A program made the translations under genes and the position numbers. Under the pieces are notes generated by a model that saw nothing but the letters and a program-made list of their open reading frames with translations, did not search any database and was not told the DNA's origin. A stretch of 64,000 bases of DNA from an uncultured Lachnospiraceae bacterium (GTDB lineage: Bacteria > Bacillota > Clostridia > Lachnospirales > Lachnospiraceae), in assembly GCA_947589305.1 (NCBI GenBank), contig CANQAP010000005.1:33009-97008 (forward strand), read 5' to 3'. Shown one piece after another: positions 1-10,356 of this stretch (the stretch's first letter is position 1; each line of letters begins with the position of its first letter).

Positions 1-764
1 TCGTCTGACAATGCAGACATAAAATCTGTATCCGTCCGATCCACGGAAGTCGAATCTTTGCTGTCATGCACACAGATTGTCTCCAAAACTGCTGCACAAT
101 CCGTTACATCCTTAGCCAGCGGTCCGATCTGATCGAGCGAAGAACCATAAGCGATCAAACCATACCGGGAGACCCGTCCATAGGTCGGTTTGATCCCCGT
201 AACACCGCAGAATGCTGCCGGCTGACGAATCGAACCGCCGGTGTCTGATCCCAAAGCATACGGTACTTCTTCCGCCGCTACTGCCGCTGCCGAACCGCCG
301 GAAGATCCGCCCGGTACCCGTGTCACATCCCACGGGTTCTTTGTCTCCCCGTAATATGAGGTTTCTGTCGTGGAACCCATTGCAAATTCATCCATATTCG
401 TCTTTCCGATTATGACCGCTCCCGCTTCCTGTAACCGTAATACCGCGTCCGCCGTAAACGTCGGATAAAAATTACTCAATATTTTAGAGCTGCACGTTGT
501 CAACCTGCCTTCGATACACATATTGTCTTTAATCGCCACCGGCACACCTGCCAACGGACTCTTCAAATCCCCGGCATCTATTTTTTTCTGAACGGACTCT
601 GCCTGTTGAAGCGCCGCTTTTTCATCCCATGTTACAAAACAATTATACTCCTGCTCCAACTGTTTTGTCCGTTCCAGTGCCTCCTGTGTCGCCTCTGCAA
701 CCGATACTTCACCGGCTGCGATTTTCTTTCCCAGCTCTACTGCCGTTAAACTCATCAATCCCAT
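1..764 (-). CDS. gatA: Asp-tRNA(Asn)/Glu-tRNA(Gln) amidotransferase subunit A, partial (runs off the window)
   Basis: Minus-strand translation from ATG at 764 gives [21 protein letters not shown]...[12 protein letters not shown]...[13 protein letters not shown]...[16 protein letters not shown] (amidase signature); lies directly after gatC. Not in the ORF track because it is open at the edge. Confidence 0.95.
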   Translation of the reverse strand, partial: MGLMSLTAVELGKKIAAGEVSVAEATQEALERTKQLEQEYNCFVTWDEKAALQQAESVQKKIDAGDLKSPLAGVPVAIKDNMCIEGRLTTCSSKILSNFYPTFTADAVLRLQEAGAVIIGKTNMDEFAMGSTTETSYYGETKNPWDVTRVPGGSSGGSAAAVAAEEVPYALGSDTGGSIRQPAAFCGVTGIKPTYGRVSRYGLIAYGSSLDQIGPLAKDVTDCAAVLETICVHDSKDSTSVDRTDTDFMSALSD

Positions 765-776
765 ACTTCCGCCTCC

Positions 777-1064
777 TTAGTCAAACGTCTTCGGCACTTT
801 ATAGCAGCCGTCCTTTTGTTCCGGCGCATTCCGTAACATATTTTCCCGGTCTGCTCCATTGGTCACAACATCTTCCCGAAACACGTTATTTACATCAAAC
901 GTATGACTCATCGGCTCGACTCCGTCCGTATCTAATTCATTTAATTTACCGACATATTCCAACATTTCACTCATATCTTTTTTTGCCTGTTCTTTTTCCT
1001 GTTCTGATAACTCCAGCTTTGCCAAAATACCGACATACTCAATCGTTTCATCTGTGATCGTCAT
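777..1064 (-). CDS. gatC: Asp-tRNA(Asn)/Glu-tRNA(Gln) amidotransferase subunit C
   Basis: 95 aa, [26 protein letters not shown]...[27 protein letters not shown]; adjacent to gatA. Confidence 0.95.
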   Translation of the reverse strand: MTITDETIEYVGILAKLELSEQEKEQAKKDMSEMLEYVGKLNELDTDGVEPMSHTFDVNNVFREDVVTNGADRENMLRNAPEQKDGCYKVPKTFD

Positions 1065-1094
1065 CTGTGACTGCCTCCTTTTTTTCTTAACATT

Positions 1095-2000
1095 TTATTC
1101 CTCGTTATTTTGAGTTTCTTTTTTATCAAACACATTTTGCAATGCCTGTAACCCAAGAATAATAATACCGCCTGCCAAAAAGAAAACAAAGCCAAATGTC
1201 TTCCATGACAACGGGGCTACCGGATTCGTGACCGCCGTCGGTCCCATCACGATCGCATAGAAAGAACCTAGCATCATACCGACGATAAAATACATCATGG
1301 CGCTTCTATGTTTTTCCAAACCATAGCGTAAGGCTTTTACTATCGTAAAGATTCCCGTCAGAACACCCAAACCAAAAATGATCAATGCCGGTAAATACGA
1401 AACATCCAATGTGATCAATCCACGGATCGCCAGCATGATCGGTTGGTATATACCAAAGACCAGCATCAAAGTCGAACCGGAGATTCCCGGCAATACCATG
1501 GCTGAGATCGCACAGACAGCCGCCACAAACAAATAGATACATAATCCTACATTTAATCCCGAAATGCTCAGATCAACGGACCCTTTCAGAAACGAATGTT
1601 TGGAAAAATATGTAATTCCAACCACGAGCAGTATGCCCAAAAGGGTAAATACCAGATTTTGGTATTTACCCTGAAAGGACTTTTTTTCTTCCATGATAAT
1701 AATCGGAATCGCAAATAAAATAAATCCGATAAACAATGAACTGATCTGATAAATATGGCTTTCAAAGATATTGGTAATGACAATCGCCGCAGATGCCATT
1801 CCGATTACCCAGCCGATTCCCAGTTTCAACAGAAAGAGTATCGCCTGTTTTCGTTCTTCTTTATCTTTACTGATCAGATGATTTAAAGAATTGATAAAAT
1901 CATCATATAATCCTAACACAAATGCGACTGTACCGCCGGATACTCCCGGAACACTGTCTGCCAGTGCCATGAGAAATCCTCCTATGATCTTCATTACCAT
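1095..2000 (-). CDS. DUF368 membrane protein (PopT-like polyprenyl-phosphate transporter family)
   Basis: 301 aa multi-TM protein, MALADSVPGVSGGTVAFVLGLYDDFI...AMVLPGISGSTLMLVFGIY motifs typical of DUF368. Confidence 0.85.
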   Translation of the reverse strand: MVMKIIGGFLMALADSVPGVSGGTVAFVLGLYDDFINSLNHLISKDKEERKQAILFLLKLGIGWVIGMASAAIVITNIFESHIYQISSLFIGFILFAIPIIIMEEKKSFQGKYQNLVFTLLGILLVVGITYFSKHSFLKGSVDLSISGLNVGLCIYLFVAAVCAISAMVLPGISGSTLMLVFGIYQPIMLAIRGLITLDVSYLPALIIFGLGVLTGIFTIVKALRYGLEKHRSAMMYFIVGMMLGSFYAIVMGPTAVTNPVAPLSWKTFGFVFFLAGGIIILGLQALQNVFDKKETQNNEE

Positions 2001-2122
2001 GACTTATTTTCCTTTCTGTTCACTATCGTCATCACTGTGAAAAATGCTATCACGCATTGGTAAAGTCTGTCAAGTCTCATACCCTCTTTCTTAATGATTT
2101 TATTCTGTTTTCTTATGTTTAT

Positions 2123-4000
2123 TCATCTCTTTTTTCTGGTCAGGATGCCAAAAAGTATTCCGCCCAGTACGATACCGGCATATGCAAATTCCGGTATTCC
2201 CATATCGCCGGTAACCGGCGTTGGCGTCGGCTTTTCCTTTTGCGTTCTGCTGCCAGCCACGATCGTATCTGTCGATGCTTCTCCATAGAAGAATTGCGCT
2301 TCTGTTGTGGATGGAGTCTCTTCGGTTTCCGATGCTTCGGTTGTCGTGACCGGAGTCTCCGTCGTAGTAGTCGCTTCTTCCGTTGTCGTCACGGTTTCCT
2401 TCTCATTTTCAATGACAATCCGTTGTACCGTCTCCTGCATATCTACCGTAAAGGTTGTCTCGCCTGATACGGTATATCCTGACGGCGCCTTAGTCTCCCG
2501 CACGGTGTACGTGTGTCCGGTCTTCAGTCCCCGCACCACATGCGGAACATTCTCTGAAATCCAACTATCAATACAGGTTTTTCCGTCGTACAATTCCAAG
2601 CTTGCACCGGATACAGCTTTTTGGGTATCCGCATCCACTTTCCATATCTCGACCTGTGTTTTTTTGTTATATAAGGTTATCGTCTGTACTTCCGCACGAT
2701 CTTCAACCGTAAATGTAAGATCTGTTCCCTTGACATATCCGTCGGCAGGCGAAACCTCATGTAACGTATAGGTATGACCTCCCTGTAATTTCTTTGTCTG
2801 ATATCCTGCTGACGTCGTTGTCCAATCTTCCAAAACCCGATTACCTTCTAATATCTGCAAATGAACGCCGGCAATCGGTTTTTTTGAATCAGCATCCCGT
2901 TTTTCCAGCTCTACGGTCGGAACCGTTTCCGTGATGACACGCAAATATCCATCTACCAGTAAATCCAGACCTCCGCCGGAAAAGGTCAGATCCTGAGATT
3001 CGGTTTTATTTGACAGATAGTAAACGGTACTGCCCGCGATACGCCGTTGGCAAGTCAATATCACCGGTAATTCTTTCGGAATCCGCTCAGCCGAACGAAG
3101 CCGCACTGCGGAACCGTTTTCATTTTCGCTCCCGTCAGGATTACACCGCACACATTCCAAACCACTCAACTCTGTCCAAGCAAATTGGTCCAAAATGGCA
3201 TGTTCATCCTCCACAACCGTTTCATAGATACCCAGATCATGACGATATTTTAATTCCAAGACCTGTGCTTCTTCCATAGAAGCACTACAAAATGAAGGAA
3301 GCGCTTTTGTGTTTTCTATCTCACTCCAAATTCTTACACATTCCCCGTAATTTGCCCAGCCTGCATCACAGGTCCGTTGCAAACCGTCCCATGTGATACC
3401 GCCGGTGTTACCGGTTCCAGCCCGGCCCGAATAGAGATCGATATAATACCAGATCATCAGCTGCGTGGAAACATACCACTGAAAATTTTCAAATGTACAG
3501 TCGCCCGTATTCAGACTGACATATCCCTGCTGTCCATCTCTGGGCGCATGATTCCATGTTGCATATCCTAACACCAAGGAGATCGCCCGTTTTTGTTCTT
3601 CATTGAGTGCCTCGTAGGAGCCTTCGTCTAACAGTTCTATCTTATTACCGCTTGAAAGAGCCGAGCCGTATTGCGTACAGAATACCGATGTTGCCAAAGA
3701 GTCATGGATATAAATAATCTGCGGCGTTGCAATTCCGCTATCCTGACTTCCATAGTATACCGTCATAGGTTGTGTTCCCGCACTGCCATCTGAAGACCAT
3801 ACGTTCAGACACGAAACACTATCGTCACTTGCTACCCTGAATTCCGGAGACTGCCGAACCGACCGACTGGCGGTTGCGTTTTCCTCCGGCGCCTTTATCT
3901 TTGGAGCGGCGCAGACGCCCTCCATACCGACTACTGACACGATCATTATCCATCCTGCCAGTATGAACCATAATTGTTTCCATAATGCACGTTTTTTCAT
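2123..4000 (-). CDS. Thioester-domain/SpaA-type repeat surface-anchored protein
   Basis: 625 aa: signal peptide; FCTQYG...STQLMIWYY (Cys-Gln thioester domain pattern); two SpaA/Cna-B-like modules; Thr/Glu-rich stalk; C-terminal TPVTGD + TM + RKKR sorting-signal-like tail. Confidence 0.8.
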   Translation of the reverse strand: MKKRALWKQLWFILAGWIMIVSVVGMEGVCAAPKIKAPEENATASRSVRQSPEFRVASDDSVSCLNVWSSDGSAGTQPMTVYYGSQDSGIATPQIIYIHDSLATSVFCTQYGSALSSGNKIELLDEGSYEALNEEQKRAISLVLGYATWNHAPRDGQQGYVSLNTGDCTFENFQWYVSTQLMIWYYIDLYSGRAGTGNTGGITWDGLQRTCDAGWANYGECVRIWSEIENTKALPSFCSASMEEAQVLELKYRHDLGIYETVVEDEHAILDQFAWTELSGLECVRCNPDGSENENGSAVRLRSAERIPKELPVILTCQRRIAGSTVYYLSNKTESQDLTFSGGGLDLLVDGYLRVITETVPTVELEKRDADSKKPIAGVHLQILEGNRVLEDWTTTSAGYQTKKLQGGHTYTLHEVSPADGYVKGTDLTFTVEDRAEVQTITLYNKKTQVEIWKVDADTQKAVSGASLELYDGKTCIDSWISENVPHVVRGLKTGHTYTVRETKAPSGYTVSGETTFTVDMQETVQRIVIENEKETVTTTEEATTTTETPVTTTEASETEETPSTTEAQFFYGEASTDTIVAGSRTQKEKPTPTPVTGDMGIPEFAYAGIVLGGILFGILTRKKR

Positions 4001-4302
4001 TTCATCATTCCTTCCTATTCATATGTCACGTGATCGAAGCATTAAGAAGCATCTAATTTCATTAATCAGTAACTGTTCATCAACTCCTTTTGAAGTCACG
4101 TCTCATCATTCAAATTGGAAAATTTTCGGAGAACTTCCGAGATACATGTTCGATTTGCTTAGAATCCTGATCTGAGCGATCAGATATCTGATGGAAACGA
4201 AATTAAAAAATACGAACTACGTTTCAATTTCTGCAATAAAAAAGATGTGATCATAAATCAGACGATCGACTTCCAATATATTCTGGATATCCGAGTGTCC
4301 TT

Positions 4303-4331
4303 ATTATACACATCTTTTACATGTTTGTAAA
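4303..4331 (-). promoter_or_regulatory. Candidate sigma-A promoter for the surface protein (-35 TTTACA 4326-4331, 17-bp spacer, -10 TATAAT 4303-4308)
   Basis: Direct reading of the minus strand: TTTACA-AACATGTAAAAGATGTG-TATAAT. Confidence 0.6.
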
Positions 4332-4350
4332 TATATTTTTTATTTTTTTA

Positions 4351-4923
4351 TCACATAGCGGCATGATGACGAAAAAATCGGGCGTGTGCAGCATGAGCCT
4401 GCCGTTCGTTAAACAAGGAAAACATCTGATATGCGATCTGTTCCGTTACATTCACAATATAACTGCAATCGGTCTCCACTTGCGGCATCTGTTCTAAATA
4501 CTCGTCGTGAATGGTCTTGATATACTCCATCACATCCCCCTGCATCTGATACTGCTTCGGTGTATTCCATTGTCCGCGTAGTTGGCTGCGCAGCCTGTAT
4601 AACTGTTGTTTTTCAAATGCACAATGATCCCGTAACCCGAATTCTCCATGTTCGTTATGCGGAGCCGTAAAATAATCTGCCACATAATGGGTCACATATC
4701 CCAAACGATATGCGGAAACCAAATTCCAACGTCCGTATTGTTCCAGCTTACTCAATCTCCGTTCCACCCGCTGCGTTGTTGTACTGTAACTATGTCCTTT
4801 GATCATGGAACGTATCATAAAATCAGGCGCTACACTGCCTACCTTAAACATAAATTCGATCGCCGGTCTTTCGTTATCCCTCATCAGATAATCTGCCAAA
4901 CGCCAATGGCTCTTTTTTCTCAT
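4351..4923 (-). CDS. Zinc-dependent phospholipase C-like family protein
   Basis: 190 aa; KVGSVAPDFM...HSY...RLGYVTHYVADYFTAPHN pattern of His/Asp metal ligands seen in this family. Confidence 0.7.
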   Translation of the reverse strand: MRKKSHWRLADYLMRDNERPAIEFMFKVGSVAPDFMIRSMIKGHSYSTTTQRVERRLSKLEQYGRWNLVSAYRLGYVTHYVADYFTAPHNEHGEFGLRDHCAFEKQQLYRLRSQLRGQWNTPKQYQMQGDVMEYIKTIHDEYLEQMPQVETDCSYIVNVTEQIAYQMFSLFNERQAHAAHARFFRHHAAM

Positions 4924-5115
4924 TTCAACACTCCTCTACTACTTTGAACCCGACAGCAACGCAATCGTCACTCTTATTTATTTCATTATAAATTTTTTCA
5001 TATAAAATGTCTATCCAAACTTCGTAAAAAATATGAAATTTTTTTGAGGTTTTTTCTCTATATTCGCTGTCATGCCGATCCGCGTGCAAGCGGTAATATC
5101 TTCCTTCCCTTTTCC

Positions 5116-5144
5116 TTGACATACAAAAAGATACCTTTTATAAT
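5116..5144 (+). promoter_or_regulatory. Consensus sigma-A promoter upstream of trpS
   Basis: TTGACA (5116-5121), 17-bp spacer, TATAAT (5139-5144), 33 bp before the trpS ATG. Confidence 0.8.
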
Positions 5145-5177
5145 CGTTTTAGATTATAGATTAAGGAAGAAACCATT

Positions 5178-6269
5178 ATGGATAAAATCATTTTAACCGG
5201 TGACCGTCCTACCGGCAAGCTACACTTAGGACATTATGTAGGCTCTTTAAAGAGACGTGTGGAATTACAGAATTCCGGCGAATATGATAAGATTTTTATC
5301 ATGATCGCAGATGCACAGGCATTGACCGACAATGCAGATCATCCGGAAAAGATTCGGGAAAATATCATTGAAGTCGCTTTGGATTATCTGTCCTGCGGAT
5401 TGGATCCCGCCAAATCACATCTGTTTATCCAGTCACAGGTGCCGGAATTGACCGAATTATCATTTTACTATATGAATTTAGTAACGGTTTCCCGTTTACA
5501 GAGAAACCCAACCGTAAAATCCGAAATTCAGCAGAGAAATTTTGAAGCCAGCATCCCTGTTGGTTTTTTTACGTATCCGATCAGTCAAACAGCCGACATT
5601 ACCGCGTTTAAGGCAACCACTGTACCGGTTGGTGAGGATCAGCTGCCGATGCTGGAACAGGCAAGGGAAATTGTTCGTAAGTTTAATTCCGTATATGGGG
5701 AAACATTGGTAGAACCGGAGGCACTCATTCCTGAAAACACGATCTGTTCCCGCCTCCCGGGGACGGACGGAAAAGCCAAGATGAGCAAATCGCTTGGAAA
5801 CTGTATATATTTATCCGATTCCGAGGAAGACGTTCGCAAAAAAGTATTAAGCATGTATACGGATCCGAACCATATCAAAGTCAGCGATCCCGGCTGCTTA
5901 GAAGGCAATACCGTATTTACTTATCTGGATGCTTTCGCAACCGATGAACATTTTGCGCAATTCCTTCCGGAATATCCGAATTTAGAGGCATTAAAGGAAC
6001 ATTACCAGCGCGGCGGCTTAGGCGATATGAAAGTGAAGCGTTTTTTAGATGCCGTATTGCAATATGAATTAACGCCGATCCGCAACCGCCGAAAAGAATT
6101 GGAAAAAGACATTCCTGCCATTTATCAGATCCTCCGCGAAGGCAGCATTGCCGCTCAAAAAGAAGCTGCCCAAACTTTATCTGAAGTCAAAGCAGCCATG
6201 CGGATCAATTATTTTGATGACTCCGAATTAATAAATGCCCAGCAAATGAAATATAATTCTATGAACTAA
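5178..6269 (+). CDS. trpS: Tryptophanyl-tRNA synthetase
   Basis: 363 aa, [17 protein letters not shown] (HIGH region) and KMSKSLGN (KMSKS). Confidence 0.96.
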   Translation: MDKIILTGDRPTGKLHLGHYVGSLKRRVELQNSGEYDKIFIMIADAQALTDNADHPEKIRENIIEVALDYLSCGLDPAKSHLFIQSQVPELTELSFYYMNLVTVSRLQRNPTVKSEIQQRNFEASIPVGFFTYPISQTADITAFKATTVPVGEDQLPMLEQAREIVRKFNSVYGETLVEPEALIPENTICSRLPGTDGKAKMSKSLGNCIYLSDSEEDVRKKVLSMYTDPNHIKVSDPGCLEGNTVFTYLDAFATDEHFAQFLPEYPNLEALKEHYQRGGLGDMKVKRFLDAVLQYELTPIRNRRKELEKDIPAIYQILREGSIAAQKEAAQTLSEVKAAMRINYFDDSELINAQQMKYNSMN

Positions 6270-6286
6270 CCCAAGAGGATTATAAC

Positions 6287-6880
6287 ATGAAACCGAAGGA
6301 TATGGATTCTCCATATGAAGACAAAATCATAACGATTCCTAATCTGTTAAGTGTATTTCGCATTTTACTGTTGCCTGTTTTTGTGATGCTTTATTTGAAT
6401 GCGGATACAAACTGGGAATTTCTGCGGGCAACCATTGTACTTGCGATTTCCGCTCTCACGGATCTGATCGACGGCAAGATCGCACGTAAGTTCCATATGA
6501 TTTCCAACTTAGGAAAGGTTCTTGATCCGGTTGCGGATAAGCTCACGCATATCACCATTGCGTTCTGCCTCTGCTTGCAGATCCCGCACATGATCTATGT
6601 GCTTATTTTACTTGTCATCAAAGAATCCTGTATGATGTTCATGGCACTATATGGTACGTTTCGCAAAAACAAAAAGATCTGGGATTCCGCGCAATGGTAC
6701 GGTAAAGTCTCTACCACCATCGTATTCATCGTGTTCATAGCCCTTGTCCTGTTTCCAAATATGCCTGTCCGACTTGCCAATACCTTAATGATCATTTGCG
6801 CGATCGGTCTGCTCGGAAGTCTGTTTATGTATATCCGAATGTTTTTCCTCTTAAATTCCAAAAAGCATAATCAGGAATGA
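6287..6880 (+). CDS. pgsA: CDP-alcohol phosphatidyltransferase (PgsA-like)
   Basis: 197 aa, IPNLLSVFRILLLPVF...DLIDGKIARKFHMISNLGKVLDPVADK = CDP-alcohol phosphotransferase motif. Confidence 0.88.
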   Translation: MKPKDMDSPYEDKIITIPNLLSVFRILLLPVFVMLYLNADTNWEFLRATIVLAISALTDLIDGKIARKFHMISNLGKVLDPVADKLTHITIAFCLCLQIPHMIYVLILLVIKESCMMFMALYGTFRKNKKIWDSAQWYGKVSTTIVFIVFIALVLFPNMPVRLANTLMIICAIGLLGSLFMYIRMFFLLNSKKHNQE

Positions 6881-7878
6881 TTCCGATCGTTTTCATTCCA
6901 TAAACCGCAAGGGATTTTTATGAATTCTGCATTGGCAAATAATATATTTATTGCATCTAGATATTCCGTAAAGCGATTCGCCTTGCGGACTTTTTTTAAT
7001 TCCCGTTCATTCTTGCCAAACAGCCATCCCCAATAATTCCATAATTCTTTCATTTTGAATAATATATTTTTTTCTCCAAAGTCCAAACGTCGATAGGCTT
7101 CAAATATGTCATCATGAAACCGTCTCAGTTCTTCCGGTTGTAAAGGAGAACCGCCACGCAGTTCGCGTGCCAACGCCGGATCTGCCAACAATCCCCTGCC
7201 CAACATAACCGCGTGAAATGGTGTATCCGCATATTGGATCTGAATGGTCTCCCAATCCTGTCTGGTAAAGATATTGCCGTTATAACAAATCGGAACGGCA
7301 TCTTTTTCCGTCTGCCTGCCATTTTGCATTGCCTGTTGCAATAACTGTGTTCGCGGGATCCCTCGATAAAAGTCTGTCCGAAATCTCGGATGCACGATCA
7401 ATTCCCGTATCGGAAATTGGCATAACAACTGAAATAATTCCATAAAATCGTCTGTGTCCGTCATACCTAATCTTGTCTTGATCGTAATATCCGCCTTCCA
7501 GTCCACAGAAAAGATGTCCTCTAAAAACACACGCAGCCTTTCTTTATCCGCCAGCATTCCAGCCCCTTTTCCCTTTGCGACCACCGTACCTGACGGACAG
7601 CCCAGATTCAGATTGATCTCCGAATAGCCATAGGCTTCCAAAGCTTTTCCTGCTCGTATAAATCCGTCTGCATGATTGGTCAGGATCTGAGGGACTACCG
7701 GCAGTCCCTCGTTATGTTCCGGCAGGATATCCCGTTCCTCTTTCGGAACAAAGACCCGCTTTCCATTCGGTTGAATAAACGGTGCATAAAACTTGTCTAC
7801 ATACGGAAAATGATCCCATACCACCTTACGATATACATGTCCTGTGATTCCCTCCATCGGGGCAAAATAGATGTTCAT
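6871..7878 (-). CDS. tRNA-dihydrouridine synthase family protein
   Basis: MNIYFAPMEGITGHVYR...INLNLGCPSGTVVAKGKGAGML...TIKTRLG; start taken at internal Met (7878), which gives a 4-bp overlap with the upstream gene. Confidence 0.9.
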   Translation of the reverse strand: MNIYFAPMEGITGHVYRKVVWDHFPYVDKFYAPFIQPNGKRVFVPKEERDILPEHNEGLPVVPQILTNHADGFIRAGKALEAYGYSEINLNLGCPSGTVVAKGKGAGMLADKERLRVFLEDIFSVDWKADITIKTRLGMTDTDDFMELFQLLCQFPIRELIVHPRFRTDFYRGIPRTQLLQQAMQNGRQTEKDAVPICYNGNIFTRQDWETIQIQYADTPFHAVMLGRGLLADPALARELRGGSPLQPEELRRFHDDIFEAYRRLDFGEKNILFKMKELWNYWGWLFGKNERELKKVRKANRFTEYLDAINILFANAEFIKIPCGLWNENDRNHS

Positions 7879-8675
7879 TCGTCTTTCTTCCTTAAAATAT
7901 CCACAATATGCGCTCCTGCCCCGAGCAGTTCCGGACGTTCGCACACGGAGAGATGATACTGCATAAACAGTTCAAATGTCTGATCGTCCATCTGATTCAA
8001 GACCGGACGGATATAATTGGCAGGACCGTCCGCAGACAGAATCCTGAGCCGTGTCAGATCAGCCAGCTCCGCATACCGGTTAATGTCTTCCACACGGACA
8101 TAATCATATAGGTCCTTAGGTTCAGAGATACAGTGAAAATCTTCCGTCAATCTATGATTTTCCAGACACTCCTGAATATGATTCTCTTTAAAGGCATAGG
8201 TGATCACACCATATTCATTCATACAGTATGCTACGAATATCGTTCCGTTCGGACGCGTTACCCGTTTCGCCTCGCGTAATGCCTGTACTTTATCTTCCAA
8301 AGTAAATAAATGATACATCGGTCCGAATAATAGCGTTATATGATAGTGGTCATCCGGCAATTTCGATAAGTGCAAAGCATTCCCCTGACGGGCATCTACG
8401 GTACTTCCCTTTTTTTTCAAAATGCCTAAATTATAACGTACCAGTTCTATGGCAGTGACCGAATACCCCTCGTCCGCCAAGGCGACCGCATATTTTCCGG
8501 TACCCGCTCCTATATCCAATACTTGGATCTCATGTTTTGCATATCCTTCCTTTTCCAGTTTGCCTAACGCCTGATGGATATATTTCATCGACGTTCTGAA
8601 TTCCACCTGTCCGTAACGGGAATTCAAACGCTTTTCTTCGTTAAATTTATTGTAATACTGTTCCAGTTCCGTCAT
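7875..8675 (-). CDS. Class I SAM-dependent methyltransferase
   Basis: 266 aa, VLDIGAGTGKYAVALADEGYSVTAIELV. Confidence 0.88.
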   Translation of the reverse strand: MTELEQYYNKFNEEKRLNSRYGQVEFRTSMKYIHQALGKLEKEGYAKHEIQVLDIGAGTGKYAVALADEGYSVTAIELVRYNLGILKKKGSTVDARQGNALHLSKLPDDHYHITLLFGPMYHLFTLEDKVQALREAKRVTRPNGTIFVAYCMNEYGVITYAFKENHIQECLENHRLTEDFHCISEPKDLYDYVRVEDINRYAELADLTRLRILSADGPANYIRPVLNQMDDQTFELFMQYHLSVCERPELLGAGAHIVDILRKKDE

Positions 8676-8749
8676 GTGTATTTCCTCTTTGTTTCAGGAT
8701 GAAGGTAGGCTATCATACTCCCTGCAAAATGTCAAGATTTCTACCGTTT

Positions 8750-9346
8750 TCAATAGGTTTCGCCACATTGACACAACAATTCTTTCATCTCCTGAATCCC
8801 TCGTTTCTGTGATCGAATGATTGCCTGAAGAATCGGTATCAATTCCGGGCAAATACGAAATCGCAACGCCGATTCCGACATCTGTACCGCCCCGCAATGA
8901 TGAGGGATCATTTCCCTCATGAAATTGATATTGATATTATTTCCGGCAGGCGCATTCTTCATATCCGTAAACATCTGTTCCGTTATTTTTTCAAAATTTC
9001 TGCCGTATACACACAATTCTTTTTCCAAGTTACAGTACCCGTCGCAGCGTTCAATCACCGATTCCATATCCTGAATACTTTGCGTCTGCTCTGTAATAAT
9101 ATTCTTTGCGATACGTTGCAGCGGGATAAATGTCGTATACTTCAACAGATTGCGGCTCATTTCGATCGCTGCCCGATGATGCGGAATCATCTGTACGATA
9201 AAATTATGAGAAATACTATTGTTGAGCAGGCAGGCTTTCGTCATGCCTGTGATCATTTCATCCAATATACTTTTATACTGTTTTAAATACATGTTGGTTA
9301 CGTCACTGAATTCACAGCATCCCATATGTTTACTCCCCTCTTCCAT
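8750..9346 (-). CDS. DUF305-like protein
   Basis: 198 aa with two HH motifs: IVQMIPHHRAAIEMSRNLL and MREMIPHHCGAVQMSESAL. Confidence 0.8.
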   Translation of the reverse strand: MEEGSKHMGCCEFSDVTNMYLKQYKSILDEMITGMTKACLLNNSISHNFIVQMIPHHRAAIEMSRNLLKYTTFIPLQRIAKNIITEQTQSIQDMESVIERCDGYCNLEKELCVYGRNFEKITEQMFTDMKNAPAGNNININFMREMIPHHCGAVQMSESALRFRICPELIPILQAIIRSQKRGIQEMKELLCQCGETY

Positions 9347-9543
9347 CGATGCGTATAGAAACGTCTATCCTCTATACGCTTTTTTATATCATATGACACT
9401 GTACATGCTTTCGTGCAAAGCTGACTGCTTTTCATGTATTTTTTTACCATTCTAATACATCTGTATTTTTATGGTCTTTTCCTCAACGTTCGTTGATTTT
9501 TCAAGAATAATTCTTCCGAATTTCTTTCATTAGATTCTTTCAC

Positions 9544-9571
9544 TTGCACATGAAAACAAATATGCTATAAT
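9544..9571 (+). promoter_or_regulatory. Candidate promoter of the ABC efflux operon
   Basis: TTGCAC (9544-9549), 16-bp spacer, TATAAT (9566-9571). Confidence 0.6.
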
Positions 9572-9657
9572 AAGCCATGTTGATGTGTGCATCAGTCATC
9601 AACGGCGGTTGGCTGCATCATACATAACACTCTGACTATGCAAAATGGAGGTGTGGA

Positions 9658-10344
9658 ATGGAATCCCTGATACATATAGAACATATCATGAAAATATATA
9701 ATCCGGGTGAAAATGAGGTACGTGCCTTAGACAATGTTACGTTAGATATTACAACCGGAGAATTCGTAGCCATTATCGGGCAATCCGGTTCCGGGAAATC
9801 TACGCTGATGAATATTTTAGGATGCCTTGATGTCCCGACTTCCGGCACCTATATCCTGTCCGGAGAAAATGTATCCGCATTAAGCGACAATGCCCTATCG
9901 GACATTCGCAACCGAAAGATCGGGTTTATTTTTCAGGGATTTAACTTAATTCCAAATCTCTCGGCTTTGGAAAACGTGATGCTTCCCCTCATATACCGCG
10001 GCGTTCCCATGAAAGAACGTCAGGCATTTGCACAAGAAGCCCTGAAGATCGTAGGGCTGGAGCATCGTATTCATCACAAACCTTCCGAATTGAGCGGCGG
10101 TCAACAACAGCGTGTCGCGATCGCAAGAGCGATTGCCGCCAAACCGCCTATCATTTTAGCGGATGAACCGACTGGGAACCTAGATTCTTCATCCACCAAA
10201 GAAATCATGAACATCTTACATGAACTTCATGAAAGCGGTCGTACCGTTATCCTGATCACTCATGATAATCAGATCGCCGCAAACGCCAAACGCGTGGTAA
10301 AGATCATGGACGGTAAAATTGAATCGGATACTACAAACGATTAA
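9658..10344 (+). CDS. MacB-type ABC transporter ATP-binding protein
   Basis: 228 aa, Walker A GQSGSGKST, signature LSGGQQQR, Walker B ILADEPTGNLD. Confidence 0.93.
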   Translation: MESLIHIEHIMKIYNPGENEVRALDNVTLDITTGEFVAIIGQSGSGKSTLMNILGCLDVPTSGTYILSGENVSALSDNALSDIRNRKIGFIFQGFNLIPNLSALENVMLPLIYRGVPMKERQAFAQEALKIVGLEHRIHHKPSELSGGQQQRVAIARAIAAKPPIILADEPTGNLDSSSTKEIMNILHELHESGRTVILITHDNQIAANAKRVVKIMDGKIESDTTND

Positions 10345-10356
10345 AAGGAGGCTATC

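Noticed and set aside
629-1057. Plus-strand 142-aa ORF over gatC/gatA
   Set aside because: Antisense to well-recognised genes; low-complexity Pro/Ser/Leu composition. The same applies to most other antisense ORFs in the track (for example 2307-2771, 24055-24486, 45559-46185, 49392-49901, 53839-54496).
2300-2410. Thr-codon-rich stretch as a DNA repeat or CRISPR-like array
   Set aside because: It is the Thr/Glu-rich stalk of the surface protein; units are irregular and there are no spacers. No CRISPR array was found anywhere in the window.
6871-6880. Tail-to-tail 10-bp overlap of pgsA and the dihydrouridine synthase gene
   Set aside because: Convergent short overlaps are ordinary in compact genomes; no unusual structure seen.
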